DNA from: JBJXGC01 sp046154545
GTDB lineage: Bacteria; Chloroflexota; Dehalococcoidia; Tepidiformales; Tepidiformaceae
Length of the DNA: 19,437 bases
Assembly (NCBI GenBank): GCA_046154545.1
Contig: JBJXGC010000151.1
Coordinates: forward strand, 1 to 19,437
Reading direction: 5' to 3'
Positions 1 to 8,848 of this stretch are shown piece by piece. The translations under genes were made by a program, and so were the position numbers. Position 1 is the stretch's first letter. Each line of letters opens with the position of its first letter. The notes under the pieces were generated by a model that saw only the letters and a program-made list of their open reading frames with translations, did not search any database and was not told the DNA's origin.

Positions 1-274
1 GATCGTCGCTGGAACTTGCGGCCATCGCCGCCAGCGCCTCGAACCCCGGCCACGGGCTCGATCGGGTGAACTCACCCTCGTGTTGGCGGCCCATCGTCCG
101 CAGCACCTGCGTGCGTTGGCCGCCGACGACATGCAGGAGCAACTGCCGCACAGTACCCGAGATCCCCGCTGGCCGCGCGTCGAGCACCGCGTCTGGCAGC
201 TCCCGGCAGGCCGCGATCAGCGCCGCCGTGGCCCAGCGGTTATACCGGAACATCTCGGCCAGCGGCTCATTCAA
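1..274 (-). CDS. DinB-family protein, N-terminal part (cut by window edge)
   Basis: A minus-strand frame stays open from position 274 to the window edge and gives 91 residues. I start it at a TTG because GGAGG sits 8 bases upstream; an overlapping ATG in another frame stops after four codons. The N-terminus reads MNEPLAEMFRYNRWAT, the helix-1 signature of DinB/YfiT-type four-helix bundles, and His48 in LLLHVVGGQR matches the first metal-binding histidine of the family. DinB-like proteins are putative metal-dependent enzymes, some of them thiol transferases; the substrate cannot be read here. The remaining histidines lie outside the window. The family call is fairly safe and the function is open. 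Confidence 0.8.
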   Translation of the reverse strand, partial: MNEPLAEMFRYNRWATAALIAACRELPDAVLDARPAGISGTVRQLLLHVVGGQRTQVLRTMGRQHEGEFTRSSPWPGFEALAAMAASSSDD

Positions 275-324
275 CGAGCATGCCTCCGGCGTCCAGAGAC
301 CGGTCCGCCTATTCGTGGCGCGCT

Positions 325-357
325 CTTGGCGCTCTTGGCGACCTTGGCGTCTTGGCG
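325..357. repeat. CTTGGCG short repeat array (4 units)
   Basis: Four copies of CTTGGCG begin at 325, 334, 343 and 351, so the spacing is 9, 9 and 8 bases. The array fills the gap between the monooxygenase-like gene and the DinB gene, both on the minus strand. No function is visible. It resembles simple intergenic repeats that grow by slippage. Confidence 0.75.
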
Positions 358-384
358 TTTCCGTTGCCGTGACCGGCCGACGGC

Positions 385-687
385 CTACGAGTCCAGCACT
401 TCGTACAGCTTGTGGCTCTTCATCGCGGGGTTGTCCTTGTAGCTCTCGTAGCTTTCGCCACGGTGGCCCTTGGTGAAGTTGTCCGACGTAATCCAGGCTT
501 CGAACGACTTCTCGTCCGTGAAGCGGGTGAGGACGACGTATTCGCCCCGGTCCGGCAGCGCGACCAGTTCCGTCCCGAGGAAGCCCGGGAACGTATCGAC
601 CGCGCCGACGCGCGTCTTCCAGGACTTCTCGAAGCCCTCGCGGGCCTGTTCCGGCAGGGAGATGGGGAAGTAAGAAAGGACAGCCAT
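385..687 (-). CDS. Antibiotic biosynthesis monooxygenase (ABM)-like small protein
   Basis: The gene encodes 100 residues starting MAVLSYFPISLPEQ. The open frame extends upstream, but this ATG is preceded by GAGGA about 5 bases away, and everything after it forms one compact ferredoxin-like domain. Visible family features are an early beta strand (MAVLSYFPI), an amphipathic helix (QAREGFEKSWKTR), PGFLGTELV, then EYVVLTRFTDEKSFEAWITSDNF with the aromatic/W core, and a late helix with GHRGES. ABM/heme-degrading-monooxygenase-fold proteins are cofactorless oxygenases or heme oxygenases, usually dimers; the substrate here is unknown. It lies upstream of and co-directional with the DinB gene, about 110 bases apart. 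Confidence 0.75.
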   Translation of the reverse strand: MAVLSYFPISLPEQAREGFEKSWKTRVGAVDTFPGFLGTELVALPDRGEYVVLTRFTDEKSFEAWITSDNFTKGHRGESYESYKDNPAMKSHKLYEVLDS

Positions 688-794
688 GTGATTCCTCAGT
701 TCGGTGGTTCGAAGTGGATTGAGGATAGCGCAGGACATGGTTTCAGGCTGCGGCGGAAGGAGAGGTGCGGCGCCAGGCCCGGCCCCAGCTGCAC

Positions 795-800
795 TATACT
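795..800 (+). promoter_or_regulatory. -10 box of the Uma2-type gene
   Basis: TATACT sits six bases before an in-frame GTG (807) and 18 bases before the ATG at 819. No convincing -35 element is seen 16-18 bases upstream. If the GTG is used, the transcript would be leaderless; if the ATG is used, GGAGG at 809-813 serves as ribosome binding site. Confidence 0.5.
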
Positions 801-818
801 GTCCCGGTGGAGGCCCGC

Positions 819-1424
819 ATGGTCCTTTCCCGCGTAGCCGATGCCACCCTCGAAGACGGCCTGCCGCTAACACCGGAAGCGTTCGACCGCTGCATCCAGC
901 TCATCGACGAGGGCGTTAAAGTCGAACTCCTCGACGGGAGGGTGCATATGCCGCCGCCTGCTGGCGATTCACATGCAACCGGACAGAACCTGCTCCAAGT
1001 GTGGATAGGGACGTACGCCATCCTCACGCCCGGCGTGGAGGCCCGGGACGACGCTCTCGTGCGCCTCCCGGCCGGCCACCGCGTCGCGCCTGACGGCATG
1101 CTCTGCCGTGAGGGCACGCTCCAGCCCGAACCGGACGGTTTCCTCAGTGGCATGCCCGGCCTGGTGGCTGAGATTGCGGTCGCTTCGGCGGGCACCGACC
1201 TCGTCCGCAAACGGCGCATTTACGAGGAAGCGGGCGTCCCCGAATACATCGTCTGGGTCGTCCGCGAAGCGAAGCTCTTCTGGTTCCGCCTCGTGGATGG
1301 CCGCTACGAGGTGGTCGAGCCGGATGAGGACGGGGTCATCGAGAGCACGGCCTTCCCCGGACTGCGCCTCCCGGTAACGCGTCTCCTGGCCGGCGACCGG
1401 AGAGCCGTCCTGCCCGGGGGCTGA
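819..1424 (+). CDS. Uma2 family endonuclease-fold protein (DUF820, PD-(D/E)XK)
   Basis: The protein is 201 residues from ATG 819, which has GGAGG five bases upstream; an in-frame GTG at 807 is an alternative. The Uma2 core is visible in order: VELLDGRV with Glu36, the helix SHATGQNLLQVW, VAPDG with Asp92, then LVAEIAVAS with Glu118 and the following DLVRKRRIYEEAGVPEY with Lys131, ending in IVWVVREAKLFW. This matches the restriction-endonuclease-like fold with Asp, Glu and Lys candidates for metal-dependent catalysis. The family is greatly expanded in Cyanobacteria and Chloroflexi and its biological role is largely unknown. About 60 bases downstream another transcription unit starts in the same direction. 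Confidence 0.85.
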   Translation: MVLSRVADATLEDGLPLTPEAFDRCIQLIDEGVKVELLDGRVHMPPPAGDSHATGQNLLQVWIGTYAILTPGVEARDDALVRLPAGHRVAPDGMLCREGTLQPEPDGFLSGMPGLVAEIAVASAGTDLVRKRRIYEEAGVPEYIVWVVREAKLFWFRLVDGRYEVVEPDEDGVIESTAFPGLRLPVTRLLAGDRRAVLPGG

Positions 1425-1471
1425 CCCGGTCGGCGGTCCGTTTTTCGACCCCTGGCGCCCCAGCGTTGCGA

Positions 1472-1477
1472 TATAAT
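1472..1477 (+). promoter_or_regulatory. Consensus -10 box, probably leaderless start
   Basis: A perfect TATAAT lies six bases before the ATG at 1484, so transcription would be expected to start at or next to the A of the start codon. No Shine-Dalgarno sequence precedes this ATG, as expected for a leaderless mRNA. No good -35 hexamer is seen at the normal distance. Confidence 0.65.
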
Positions 1478-1483
1478 GCTTGC

Positions 1484-2098
1484 ATGGCCGTCCACCGTCC
1501 GATCCTGTTCTCACCGGAAGAAATCGCCGAGCTGCTCCCTCCAGAAGACGAGATACGCCACCGTTTCGACGAGCGGCGGCGAAACGAGTGTGTGTTGAAC
1601 AAACCCGAGGTCACGGCGCTCGTCAAGGGCGGGTACGCGGCGGCCTGCGAGGGGCGGCTCCTCGGGTATGCGCCGACCTGGGAGGAGCTGAAGGAGCAGT
1701 TGATCCGCGACGGCTGGTACGAGCCCGGGGTTGACCCGGTAGGCATGGTTATCGGGCGCGCGGGCACGCGGGTATCGTTCGAACGCCCGACCCTGTTCAC
1801 ACCGGAAGAAGTCGCGGCGTTCCTCAGCGAGCACGGAGACCGAATCCGCCGGGGATTCGATGAAGGCCGCAAGAACGAGTGTGTGTTGAACAAGCCCGAA
1901 GTGGCCGCCCTCGTCAAAGGCGGCTACGCCGCGGCTTGCGAAGGGAGACTCCTCGGATACGCCCCGACGTGGGAGGAACTCAAGGAGCAGTTGATCCGCG
2001 ACGGCTGGTATGAGCCCGGGGTTGACCCGGTAGGCATGGTTATCCGGCGCGTCGGCAATCCCGGCAAGAGTTCCTCCCCGGCGGCCCGTGACGATTGA
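1484..2098 (+). CDS. Unrecognised protein of two near-identical 97-residue modules (DUF5678-like halves?)
   Basis: The protein has 204 residues. Module 1 covers roughly residues 5-92 and module 2 roughly 102-189, with an exact period of 97 residues. Each module has an RPxLFxPEEhA helix, an RNECVLNKPEV- or KNECVLNKPEV-type stretch, then KGGYAAACEGRLLGYAPTWE, a helix EELKEQLIRDGW, and DPVGMVI. The second half of each module resembles the short DUF5678 pattern (a strand pair around 'dGrllGya', a helix, then 'dPxxMVI'); this similarity is from memory and unverified. There is no signal peptide or membrane segment. The stop overlaps the start of the next gene (TTGA), so the two are translationally coupled. 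Function unknown. Confidence 0.75.
   Translation: MAVHRPILFSPEEIAELLPPEDEIRHRFDERRRNECVLNKPEVTALVKGGYAAACEGRLLGYAPTWEELKEQLIRDGWYEPGVDPVGMVIGRAGTRVSFERPTLFTPEEVAAFLSEHGDRIRRGFDEGRKNECVLNKPEVAALVKGGYAAACEGRLLGYAPTWEELKEQLIRDGWYEPGVDPVGMVIRRVGNPGKSSSPAARDD
1583..1753 (+). repeat. Internal gene duplication, copy 1
   Basis: This stretch is repeated 291 bases downstream. Its first 108 bases differ from copy 2 at 19 positions but only one residue (Thr versus Ala) changes. Its last 63 bases match copy 2 except for one base. Confidence 0.9.
1874..2044 (+). repeat. Internal gene duplication, copy 2
   Basis: This is the second copy of the in-frame module, 291 bases after copy 1. The mix of a synonymously diverged part and an almost identical tail suggests an old duplication with later gene conversion at one end. 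Confidence 0.9.
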
Positions 2099-2489
2099 TC
2101 GCCGGGTTCTTCGAGTCCGGCCGACCGAGGGTCAAGGCCAGCGTGTTTGGGCCACCGCTCACCCGGCCGATCGACGTCGATTTCATTATTGACCCAGGGT
2201 GTCGCGCTTCCGTCTTGACGGCGGAAACGCTCCCCAACCTGGACCCTGTGTTCTTCGCGCCGGACGACATCGAAATCGCGACCGACCTCTTCGGCTCACT
2301 TGCGGGCCGTCGAATTCGCGTGATGCTGACGTTCAGGCACGACGACGGACGGCTGCACGTCGAGCAGGTCGAGGCCCTCGTCGTGCCCGGGCCACCGGAC
2401 GAGTCGCGGCTCGGCATGGACGTCCTGGCCCGCTGGACGGTGGTCCTCGATGGGCCGGCGGACACGGTGGTGATCGAGCCGGGGTACAC

Positions 2490-2521
2490 GAGAGGGCCTG
2501 GGGATATCCCCCGGCCCTCTC
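2490..2521. terminator. Long hairpin between convergent genes
   Basis: GAGAGGGCC (2490-2498) pairs with GGCCCTCTC (2513-2521), and after one mismatch GGGGAT/ATCCCC extends the stem. It begins 22 bases after the ClpC stop on the minus strand. There is no T-tract on either side, so it would be a stem-only or mRNA-stabilising terminator. It is also read through by the protease frame. Confidence 0.6.
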
Positions 2522-2543
2522 TGAACGGCGTGCCGCATACGCG

Positions 2544-5006
<2,463 letters not shown>

Positions 5007-5044
5007 GGGGAGCCTCCGGATTCAGGCATGGGGAACCAGGCATG

Positions 5045-5055
5045 GGGCATGAGTA
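5045..5055. repeat. Left arm of inverted repeat around the four-helix-bundle gene
   Basis: GGGCATGAGTA here is the exact reverse complement of 5509-5519. Just outside it, CAGGCATGGGG occurs twice 15 bases apart (5023 and 5038). The similarity to the right arm continues outward with small gaps (CATGCCTgGTtCCCC against CATGCCTcGTgCCTCCCC). Confidence 0.6.
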
Positions 5056-5113
5056 CAGAGGCTCAGCTCGGCCGGTTCTGGTTGGCGTGATGGGTCGGCC
5101 ACGAGGCGTGAAC

Positions 5114-5521
5114 TCACTTCCGGGCTCGATCCTCGTCGCGTTGGCGCCCAACCGACGCTCGTAACCCGCCGATCAGACGGCTGACTTCGAGTGTTTGTTG
5201 GCTCGTTCGCTGGAATGTTGGCTCGTCGATGTAGTTAGCATCGAGTGCGACGTAGAGAAGGGAGCGGACTTCGGCACATGAGCCCTTCGCTATCGAGAGC
5301 ATGTGATGGAACTCGGCACGGCTGCCACGATCGAACCCCTCCGCGATGTTCGACATGGTCGAAACGGCCGCGCGCTGGATCTGATCGCGGAAGCCGAAGC
5401 GATTGACGATAGGCGGCTTCTCCGCCAGTTCGTTGACGGTGGCGGCGAGCACTCGAGCCTTTTGCCAGGCGATGAGGTCTTCAAATGAGGTGATGCCCGA
5501 GGGTGGATTACTCATGCCCAT
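5114..5521 (-). CDS. Four helix bundle protein (S23 / IVS-type)
   Basis: The protein has 135 residues with the family pattern clearly visible: FEDLIAWQKARVLAATVNELA, then RFGFRDQIQRAAVSTMSNIAEGFDRGSRAEFHHMLSIAKGSCAEV. These proteins are small, form pentamers and were first seen in intervening sequences of 23S rRNA genes; their molecular function is unknown. The gene begins 4 bases after the hspR stop and lies between hspR and the unfoldase gene. ATG 5521 is used here, but ATG 5515 has the better spaced GAGG (8 bases). The first codons (MGMSN) lie in repeat sequence that is inverted downstream of the stop, which suggests that the gene arrived as a small insertion. Confidence 0.9.
   Translation of the reverse strand: MGMSNPPSGITSFEDLIAWQKARVLAATVNELAEKPPIVNRFGFRDQIQRAAVSTMSNIAEGFDRGSRAEFHHMLSIAKGSCAEVRSLLYVALDANYIDEPTFQRTSQQTLEVSRLIGGLRASVGRQRDEDRARK
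5509..5519. repeat. Right arm of inverted repeat around the four-helix-bundle gene
   Basis: TACTCATGCCC is the reverse complement of 5045-5055. Outward (5520-5544) it continues with CATGCC-type words that also encode the last residues and stop codon of hspR. Confidence 0.6.
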
Positions 5522-5525
5522 CGCC

Positions 5526-5903
5526 TCATGCCTCGTGCCTCCCCGTGTAGGGCGCCGGCAGTCTGGTGCTCCGGATTCGGTCCAGTTCTGCCCGGACGGC
5601 GGCCAGCTCGAGCTGGAGTTCTTTCAGCTGCTCGCCCATGCGGACGATGATATCGACGCCGGCGAGGTTCACGCCCAGCTCGTCGATCAGGCGCTGGGCC
5701 TGGCGGATGCGCTGGATGTCGCGGTTCGAATACATGCGGATGCCGCCGAGCGTCCGCCGTGGTTCGATAAGGCCTGCCCGCTCGTAGTAGCGCAGCGATT
5801 GCTGGTGCATCCCGACCAGTCTGGCCGCGATCGAGATGACATAGATGGGCTCATCGTCCATCAATTCGTCGCCGAAGGGTGGTTGGTTGCGTTGTCTTAC
5901 CAT
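5526..5903 (-). CDS. hspR: HspR-type MerR-family heat-shock regulator
   Basis: The protein has 125 residues. A winged-helix MerR DNA-binding domain spans about residues 18-88: YVISIAARLVGMHQQSLRYYERAGLIEPRRT, then GGIRMYSNRDIQRIRQAQRLIDELGVNLAGVDIIV, followed by a short coiled coil (EQLKELQLELAAVRAELDRI). HspR proteins repress chaperone operons through HAIR inverted repeats, often with DnaK as co-repressor. It starts 4 bases after dnaJ; an internal ATG at 5861 (MDDEPIY) is an alternative start because the first ATG has GAGG only two bases away. The final residues GRHEA and the stop fall in repeat sequence. The family call is strong; regulation of this same operon is inferred. Confidence 0.88.
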   Translation of the reverse strand: MVRQRNQPPFGDELMDDEPIYVISIAARLVGMHQQSLRYYERAGLIEPRRTLGGIRMYSNRDIQRIRQAQRLIDELGVNLAGVDIIVRMGEQLKELQLELAAVRAELDRIRSTRLPAPYTGRHEA

Positions 5904-5907
5904 GGCC

Positions 5908-6915
5908 TCAGGCCCTCTGTTCGACGGGACTGCCAGCGCGGAGCGCCTTCAGCGCTTCGAGATGGGCCCGTTCTTCGGCCGTCAGCGTCTCCGGCAGGCT
6001 CACCCGGACGCGGGCGATGAGGTCGCCCCGCCCGCCTCCCGGGGCGAGGACGGGCATGCCCTTTCCGGCGAGCCGGATCTGGCGGCCGTTCTGCGTGAGT
6101 TCGGGGATGCGCATGGCGACACGTCCGTCCAACGTCTGCAATTCGACTTCGCCGCCGAGGATGGCGTCGATGAACGGCACCGCGACCTCGGCGATCAGGT
6201 CGTCGCCCTTCCGTTCGAAGCGGTTGTGGGCGGCGACCGTGACGACGAGGTAGAGGTCGCCAGCCGGCCCGCCGCCGGTCCCAGCCCGCCCCTCGCCGGC
6301 GACCCGGACGCGTGAACCGGTCTTCACGCCGGCCGGGACTCTGACTTCGAGGCGGCGTTCTCGCCCGACCTGGCCCATGCCCTCGCAGGTGTGACAGACA
6401 GCGCCGGCGATCTCGCCGGTGCCGCCGCAGATCGCGCATGCCTCAGCGCCCTGTAGCCGCACGGTCCGGCTCGTGCCCCGGAACGCTTCTTCAAGCGTGA
6501 GATCGACGGGCGTCTCCACGTCCTGGCCCCGCCGGGCGGCGGGCTGTCCGCGGGGGCCGCCCCGTTCGCGGCGGAAGAGGTTTTCGAAGATGGAGCCGAA
6601 ATCGCCAGCCCCGTCGCCAGCCGCGCCGGCCGGGCCCTGGCGGGCCCAGGAACCGGGGGACTGGCGGCGTTGGGCCTCCTCGATCTGGTCGGCGTGCTCC
6701 CAGCGGTCGCCGTACTTGTCGTACTTCGCCCGCTTCGGCTGGTCCGAAAGCACCTCGAAGGCGTTGTTCATCTCTTTGAACTTCGCCTCGGCTGCTTTGT
6801 CGTTCGGCGCTACGTCAGGGTGGTACTTGCGGGCGAGCTTGCGGTAGGCCGTCCGGATCTCCTTCTCCGTGGCGTCGCGCTTGAGTCCGAGGATGTCGTA
6901 GAAGTTCCGCGCCAT
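5908..6915 (-). CDS. dnaJ: DnaJ-like co-chaperone with a reduced zinc finger
   Basis: The protein has 335 residues. The J domain spans residues 1-70 with His32-Pro-Asp34, the motif that stimulates DnaK ATPase. A Gly-rich linker follows (about 83-132). The Cys-rich part holds only two CxxCxGxG motifs (160-167 and 174-181) where classical DnaJ has four, so at most one zinc site can form. Two C-terminal substrate-binding beta domains follow (VPAGVKTGSRVRVAGEG; LQTLDGRVAMRIPELTQNG). It is intermediate between full DnaJ and CbpA-like proteins. It is the first gene of the dnaJ-hspR-four-helix-clpC block. No dnaK or grpE is nearby, so its Hsp70 partner must be encoded elsewhere. Confidence 0.9.
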   Translation of the reverse strand: MARNFYDILGLKRDATEKEIRTAYRKLARKYHPDVAPNDKAAEAKFKEMNNAFEVLSDQPKRAKYDKYGDRWEHADQIEEAQRRQSPGSWARQGPAGAAGDGAGDFGSIFENLFRRERGGPRGQPAARRGQDVETPVDLTLEEAFRGTSRTVRLQGAEACAICGGTGEIAGAVCHTCEGMGQVGRERRLEVRVPAGVKTGSRVRVAGEGRAGTGGGPAGDLYLVVTVAAHNRFERKGDDLIAEVAVPFIDAILGGEVELQTLDGRVAMRIPELTQNGRQIRLAGKGMPVLAPGGGRGDLIARVRVSLPETLTAEERAHLEALKALRAGSPVEQRA

Positions 6916-6924
6916 TGTTCATCA

Positions 6925-6953
6925 AGCGTAGCAGAGCGTGGCACGTTCGCCAA
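6925..6953 (-). promoter_or_regulatory. Promoter of the dnaJ-hspR block
   Basis: On the minus strand TTGGCG (6953-6948) and TACGCT (6930-6925) are separated by 17 bases. The ATG of dnaJ follows the -10 box by only 9 bases and has no Shine-Dalgarno sequence, so the leader would be about three bases or less. Confidence 0.6.
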
Positions 6954-6997
6954 GTGTTCTTTCGGGCGATTTCTTGATAATGAGACTAGCATGTGTA

Positions 6998-7027
6998 TTG
7001 ACGGATTGACGTTGCGCGGGCTACGAT
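6998..7027 (+). promoter_or_regulatory. Promoter of hsp20
   Basis: TTGACG (6998-7003) and TACGAT (7022-7027) are separated by 18 bases. The TTGACG word is repeated 8 bases downstream. The divergent dnaJ promoter is about 45 bases away, so one operator in between could control both directions, but I see no clear HAIR or CIRCE element. Confidence 0.5.
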
Positions 7028-7060
7028 CGTCCTATCACATTGCCCAGGAGGCCTCTCACC

Positions 7061-7546
7061 ATGGCAACCACCCTTACCCGTTGGGACCCCTTCAGCGAGC
7101 TGGCGAGCATGCGATCCGTTATGGACCGCCTCTTTGACCAGTCCTTCGGCCGCTTCCCCGCCCTCCGCAACGGCGGCGAGGAGCTCGGCGCCGCCGCTCT
7201 CGGCCTCGATGTCTTCGAGACCAACGAGGAATACGTCGTCAAGGCAGCGATCCCCGGGGTCGACCCGAAGGATGTGGACATCCAGGTCGAAGACGATGTC
7301 CTCACCATCAAGGGCGAGTTCCAGCAGAAGGACGAGGCGAACGAGGAGAACTACCTCCGGCGGGAGCTTCGCTACGGCGCCTTCCAGCGCTCGCTCCGCC
7401 TCCCCCCGACCGTCGATGCTGAGAAGGCGGCCGCCAGCTTCGAGCACGGCGTCCTCAAGCTCACGCTCCCGAAGAAGGCCGAGGCGCGGGCGAAGACCAT
7501 CAAGATCACGCCTACCGGCGTCCTCGAAGCCGGCAGCCAGAACTAA
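7061..7546 (+). CDS. Small heat shock protein (Hsp20 / alpha-crystallin family)
   Basis: The protein has 161 residues, a normal length. An N-terminal arm MATTLTRWDPFSELASMRSVMDRLFD is followed by the alpha-crystallin domain (about 48-148): LDVFETNEEYVVKAAIPGVDPKDVDIQVEDDVLTIKGE, with ENYLRRELRYGAFQRSLRLP in the middle and the hallmark A-x-x-x-x-G-V-L as ASFEHGVLKLTLPK. A C-terminal I-K-I-T motif (IKITP) resembles the I-x-I anchor used in oligomer assembly. It is an ATP-independent holdase for unfolding proteins. ATG 7061 is chosen because CAGGAGG lies 9 bases upstream. It is divergent from dnaJ and ends in a terminator. Confidence 0.95.
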   Translation: MATTLTRWDPFSELASMRSVMDRLFDQSFGRFPALRNGGEELGAAALGLDVFETNEEYVVKAAIPGVDPKDVDIQVEDDVLTIKGEFQQKDEANEENYLRRELRYGAFQRSLRLPPTVDAEKAAASFEHGVLKLTLPKKAEARAKTIKITPTGVLEAGSQN

Positions 7547-7566
7547 TCGCCAGCCCACCCAACGCG

Positions 7567-7595
7567 AGCCGGGCGCCGCAAGGCGGCCCGGCTTT
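7567..7595 (+). terminator. Rho-independent-like terminator after hsp20
   Basis: AGCCGGGC-GCC pairs with GGC-GGCCCGGCT around a gcaa loop with one bulged base, and is followed by TTTCGTGTG. It lies 20 bases after the hsp20 stop. The T-run is short. Confidence 0.65.
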
Positions 7596-7679
7596 CGTGT
7601 GCCTTTACCGTGCCCTGAAACTACGCGGGCTTCGCATTCGTTGATCCCTCACCAGCGCAACAGCGCGGCGGAGGGGATC

Positions 7680-8633
7680 ATGAACCGGAGACCTCGGATC
7701 CTGTTTGGGGCACTGGCTGTGGCCGCCCTCGCGGCAGGCGTCGCGGGCTGCGGCGCCGACAATGACGAGGCCATGACCCTGGACGGCACGGGTGGCCTGC
7801 CGAGCGCGTCGGAGAGCTTCACCGTCAACGACTCGGCTGCGGCGCCCGCCGGGACGCAGGCCGCCGCGTTGCCGCCGCAGAGTGCCGGCGGCTCCGAAGG
7901 CAGTCCGGCCCTCGCCCTCCCCGCCCAGCTCGACCGCAAGATCGTTTACAACGCGACCATCAATCTCCAGGTCGGCGATGTGGGCACCGCGTTCAGCGAC
8001 GCCAGCTCGATCGCCCGGGTCGCCGGTGGGTACGTCGAGAAGTCGTCGTTCTCAGGGAGCGACGGCACGAACAGCAAGGACCGCGGCGCGACCCTGACGA
8101 TCCGCGTCCCGGCCGCCGCCTACGAAGACACGCTCGCGAAGCTGCGCGGCCTGCCGGGCGCGAAGGTGATGCGCGAAGGCGCGAAGTCGAGCGAAGTTAC
8201 CGAGCAGTACACCGACCTCGAGAGCCGGCTTCGCGTGCTCCAGAGTACGGAGCAGTCCTACCTGAAGCTCCTCGAGCAGGCGAAGTCCATCCCCGATATC
8301 CTCACCCTGACTGACCGCCTGAACGGGGTGCGCAGCCAGATTGAGCAGGTGCAGGGCCGGATCAACGTCCTCGACCACCTCACCGAACTGGCGAGCATCG
8401 AGCTCTCGCTCGCGCCCCTGGCTGCCCCGGCGAGCGTCCGCGACGGCCCCAAGGGGGTTGGGGACTCGTTCGCGGACGCCTGGGTGGCCTCGTTGGAAGG
8501 CGCGCGTTACGTGGCGTCGGCGGCCGCGGTGCTCGCTGTCGGGGCCTTCTGGCTGGCAATCCCCGCGGGCCTGGCCCTGCTCGGCCTCCGGCTCACGCGG
8601 CGCCGCCTGCCGCGCCCCGCGCGTACCGAGTAG
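7680..8633 (+). CDS. DUF4349 lipoprotein with C-terminal membrane segment
   Basis: The protein has 317 residues from an ATG with GAGGGG 3-4 bases upstream. A lipoprotein signal peptide (RILFGALAVAALAAGVAGC) ends at Cys24. An Ala/Ser/Gly/Pro-rich linker follows to about residue 80, then the DUF4349 domain: LDRKIVYNATINLQVGDVGTAF, GGYVEKSSFS, TLTIRVPAAAYEDTLAKLRGLPG, SSEVTEQYTDLESRLRVLQSTEQSYLKLLEQA, and a coiled coil to about residue 250. A hydrophobic helix (about 280-306) and a basic tail end the protein. The domain is widespread in envelope proteins of unknown function. It probably sits on the outer face of the membrane, anchored at both ends. Confidence 0.85.
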   Translation: MNRRPRILFGALAVAALAAGVAGCGADNDEAMTLDGTGGLPSASESFTVNDSAAAPAGTQAAALPPQSAGGSEGSPALALPAQLDRKIVYNATINLQVGDVGTAFSDASSIARVAGGYVEKSSFSGSDGTNSKDRGATLTIRVPAAAYEDTLAKLRGLPGAKVMREGAKSSEVTEQYTDLESRLRVLQSTEQSYLKLLEQAKSIPDILTLTDRLNGVRSQIEQVQGRINVLDHLTELASIELSLAPLAAPASVRDGPKGVGDSFADAWVASLEGARYVASAAAVLAVGAFWLAIPAGLALLGLRLTRRRLPRPARTE

Positions 8634-8848
8634 TCCACGCGCCCGGGCCGGGTGCAGGAGGGACGAGGGGTGCGGGAGCGCTTCCGGCGCGTGCCCCGTG
8701 TCTCATTTCCGGGGCCCGGGGCAGTGTGGCGCGCCCATCCTTCGGGCGGAGGACGGCGGCTTTCCGGCGCCTTTCCCCGTTCTCCGCCGCCGGGATAGCA
8801 TGGAGTGCAGCCGGGGGGACTCTTGCTGCCCGCGAGGGCGCAGCACTC

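Noticed and set aside
1419..1436. A third fragment of the module duplication after the Uma2 gene (GCCCGGGGGCTGACCCGG)
   Set aside because: It resembles GCCCGGGGTTGACCCGG in the modules, but the match is about 17 bases of GC-rich sequence, out of context, and may be chance.
6973..6989. CTTGATAATGAGACTAG as a HAIR (HspR) operator
   Set aside because: HAIR is CTTGAGT-N7-ACTCAAG. Only the left half partly matches and the spacing is wrong, so it was not annotated.
8660..8700. A possible terminator after the DUF4349 gene
   Set aside because: The pairing GGGGTGC/GTGCCCC needs wobble pairs and mismatches and has no T-run, so it was left out.
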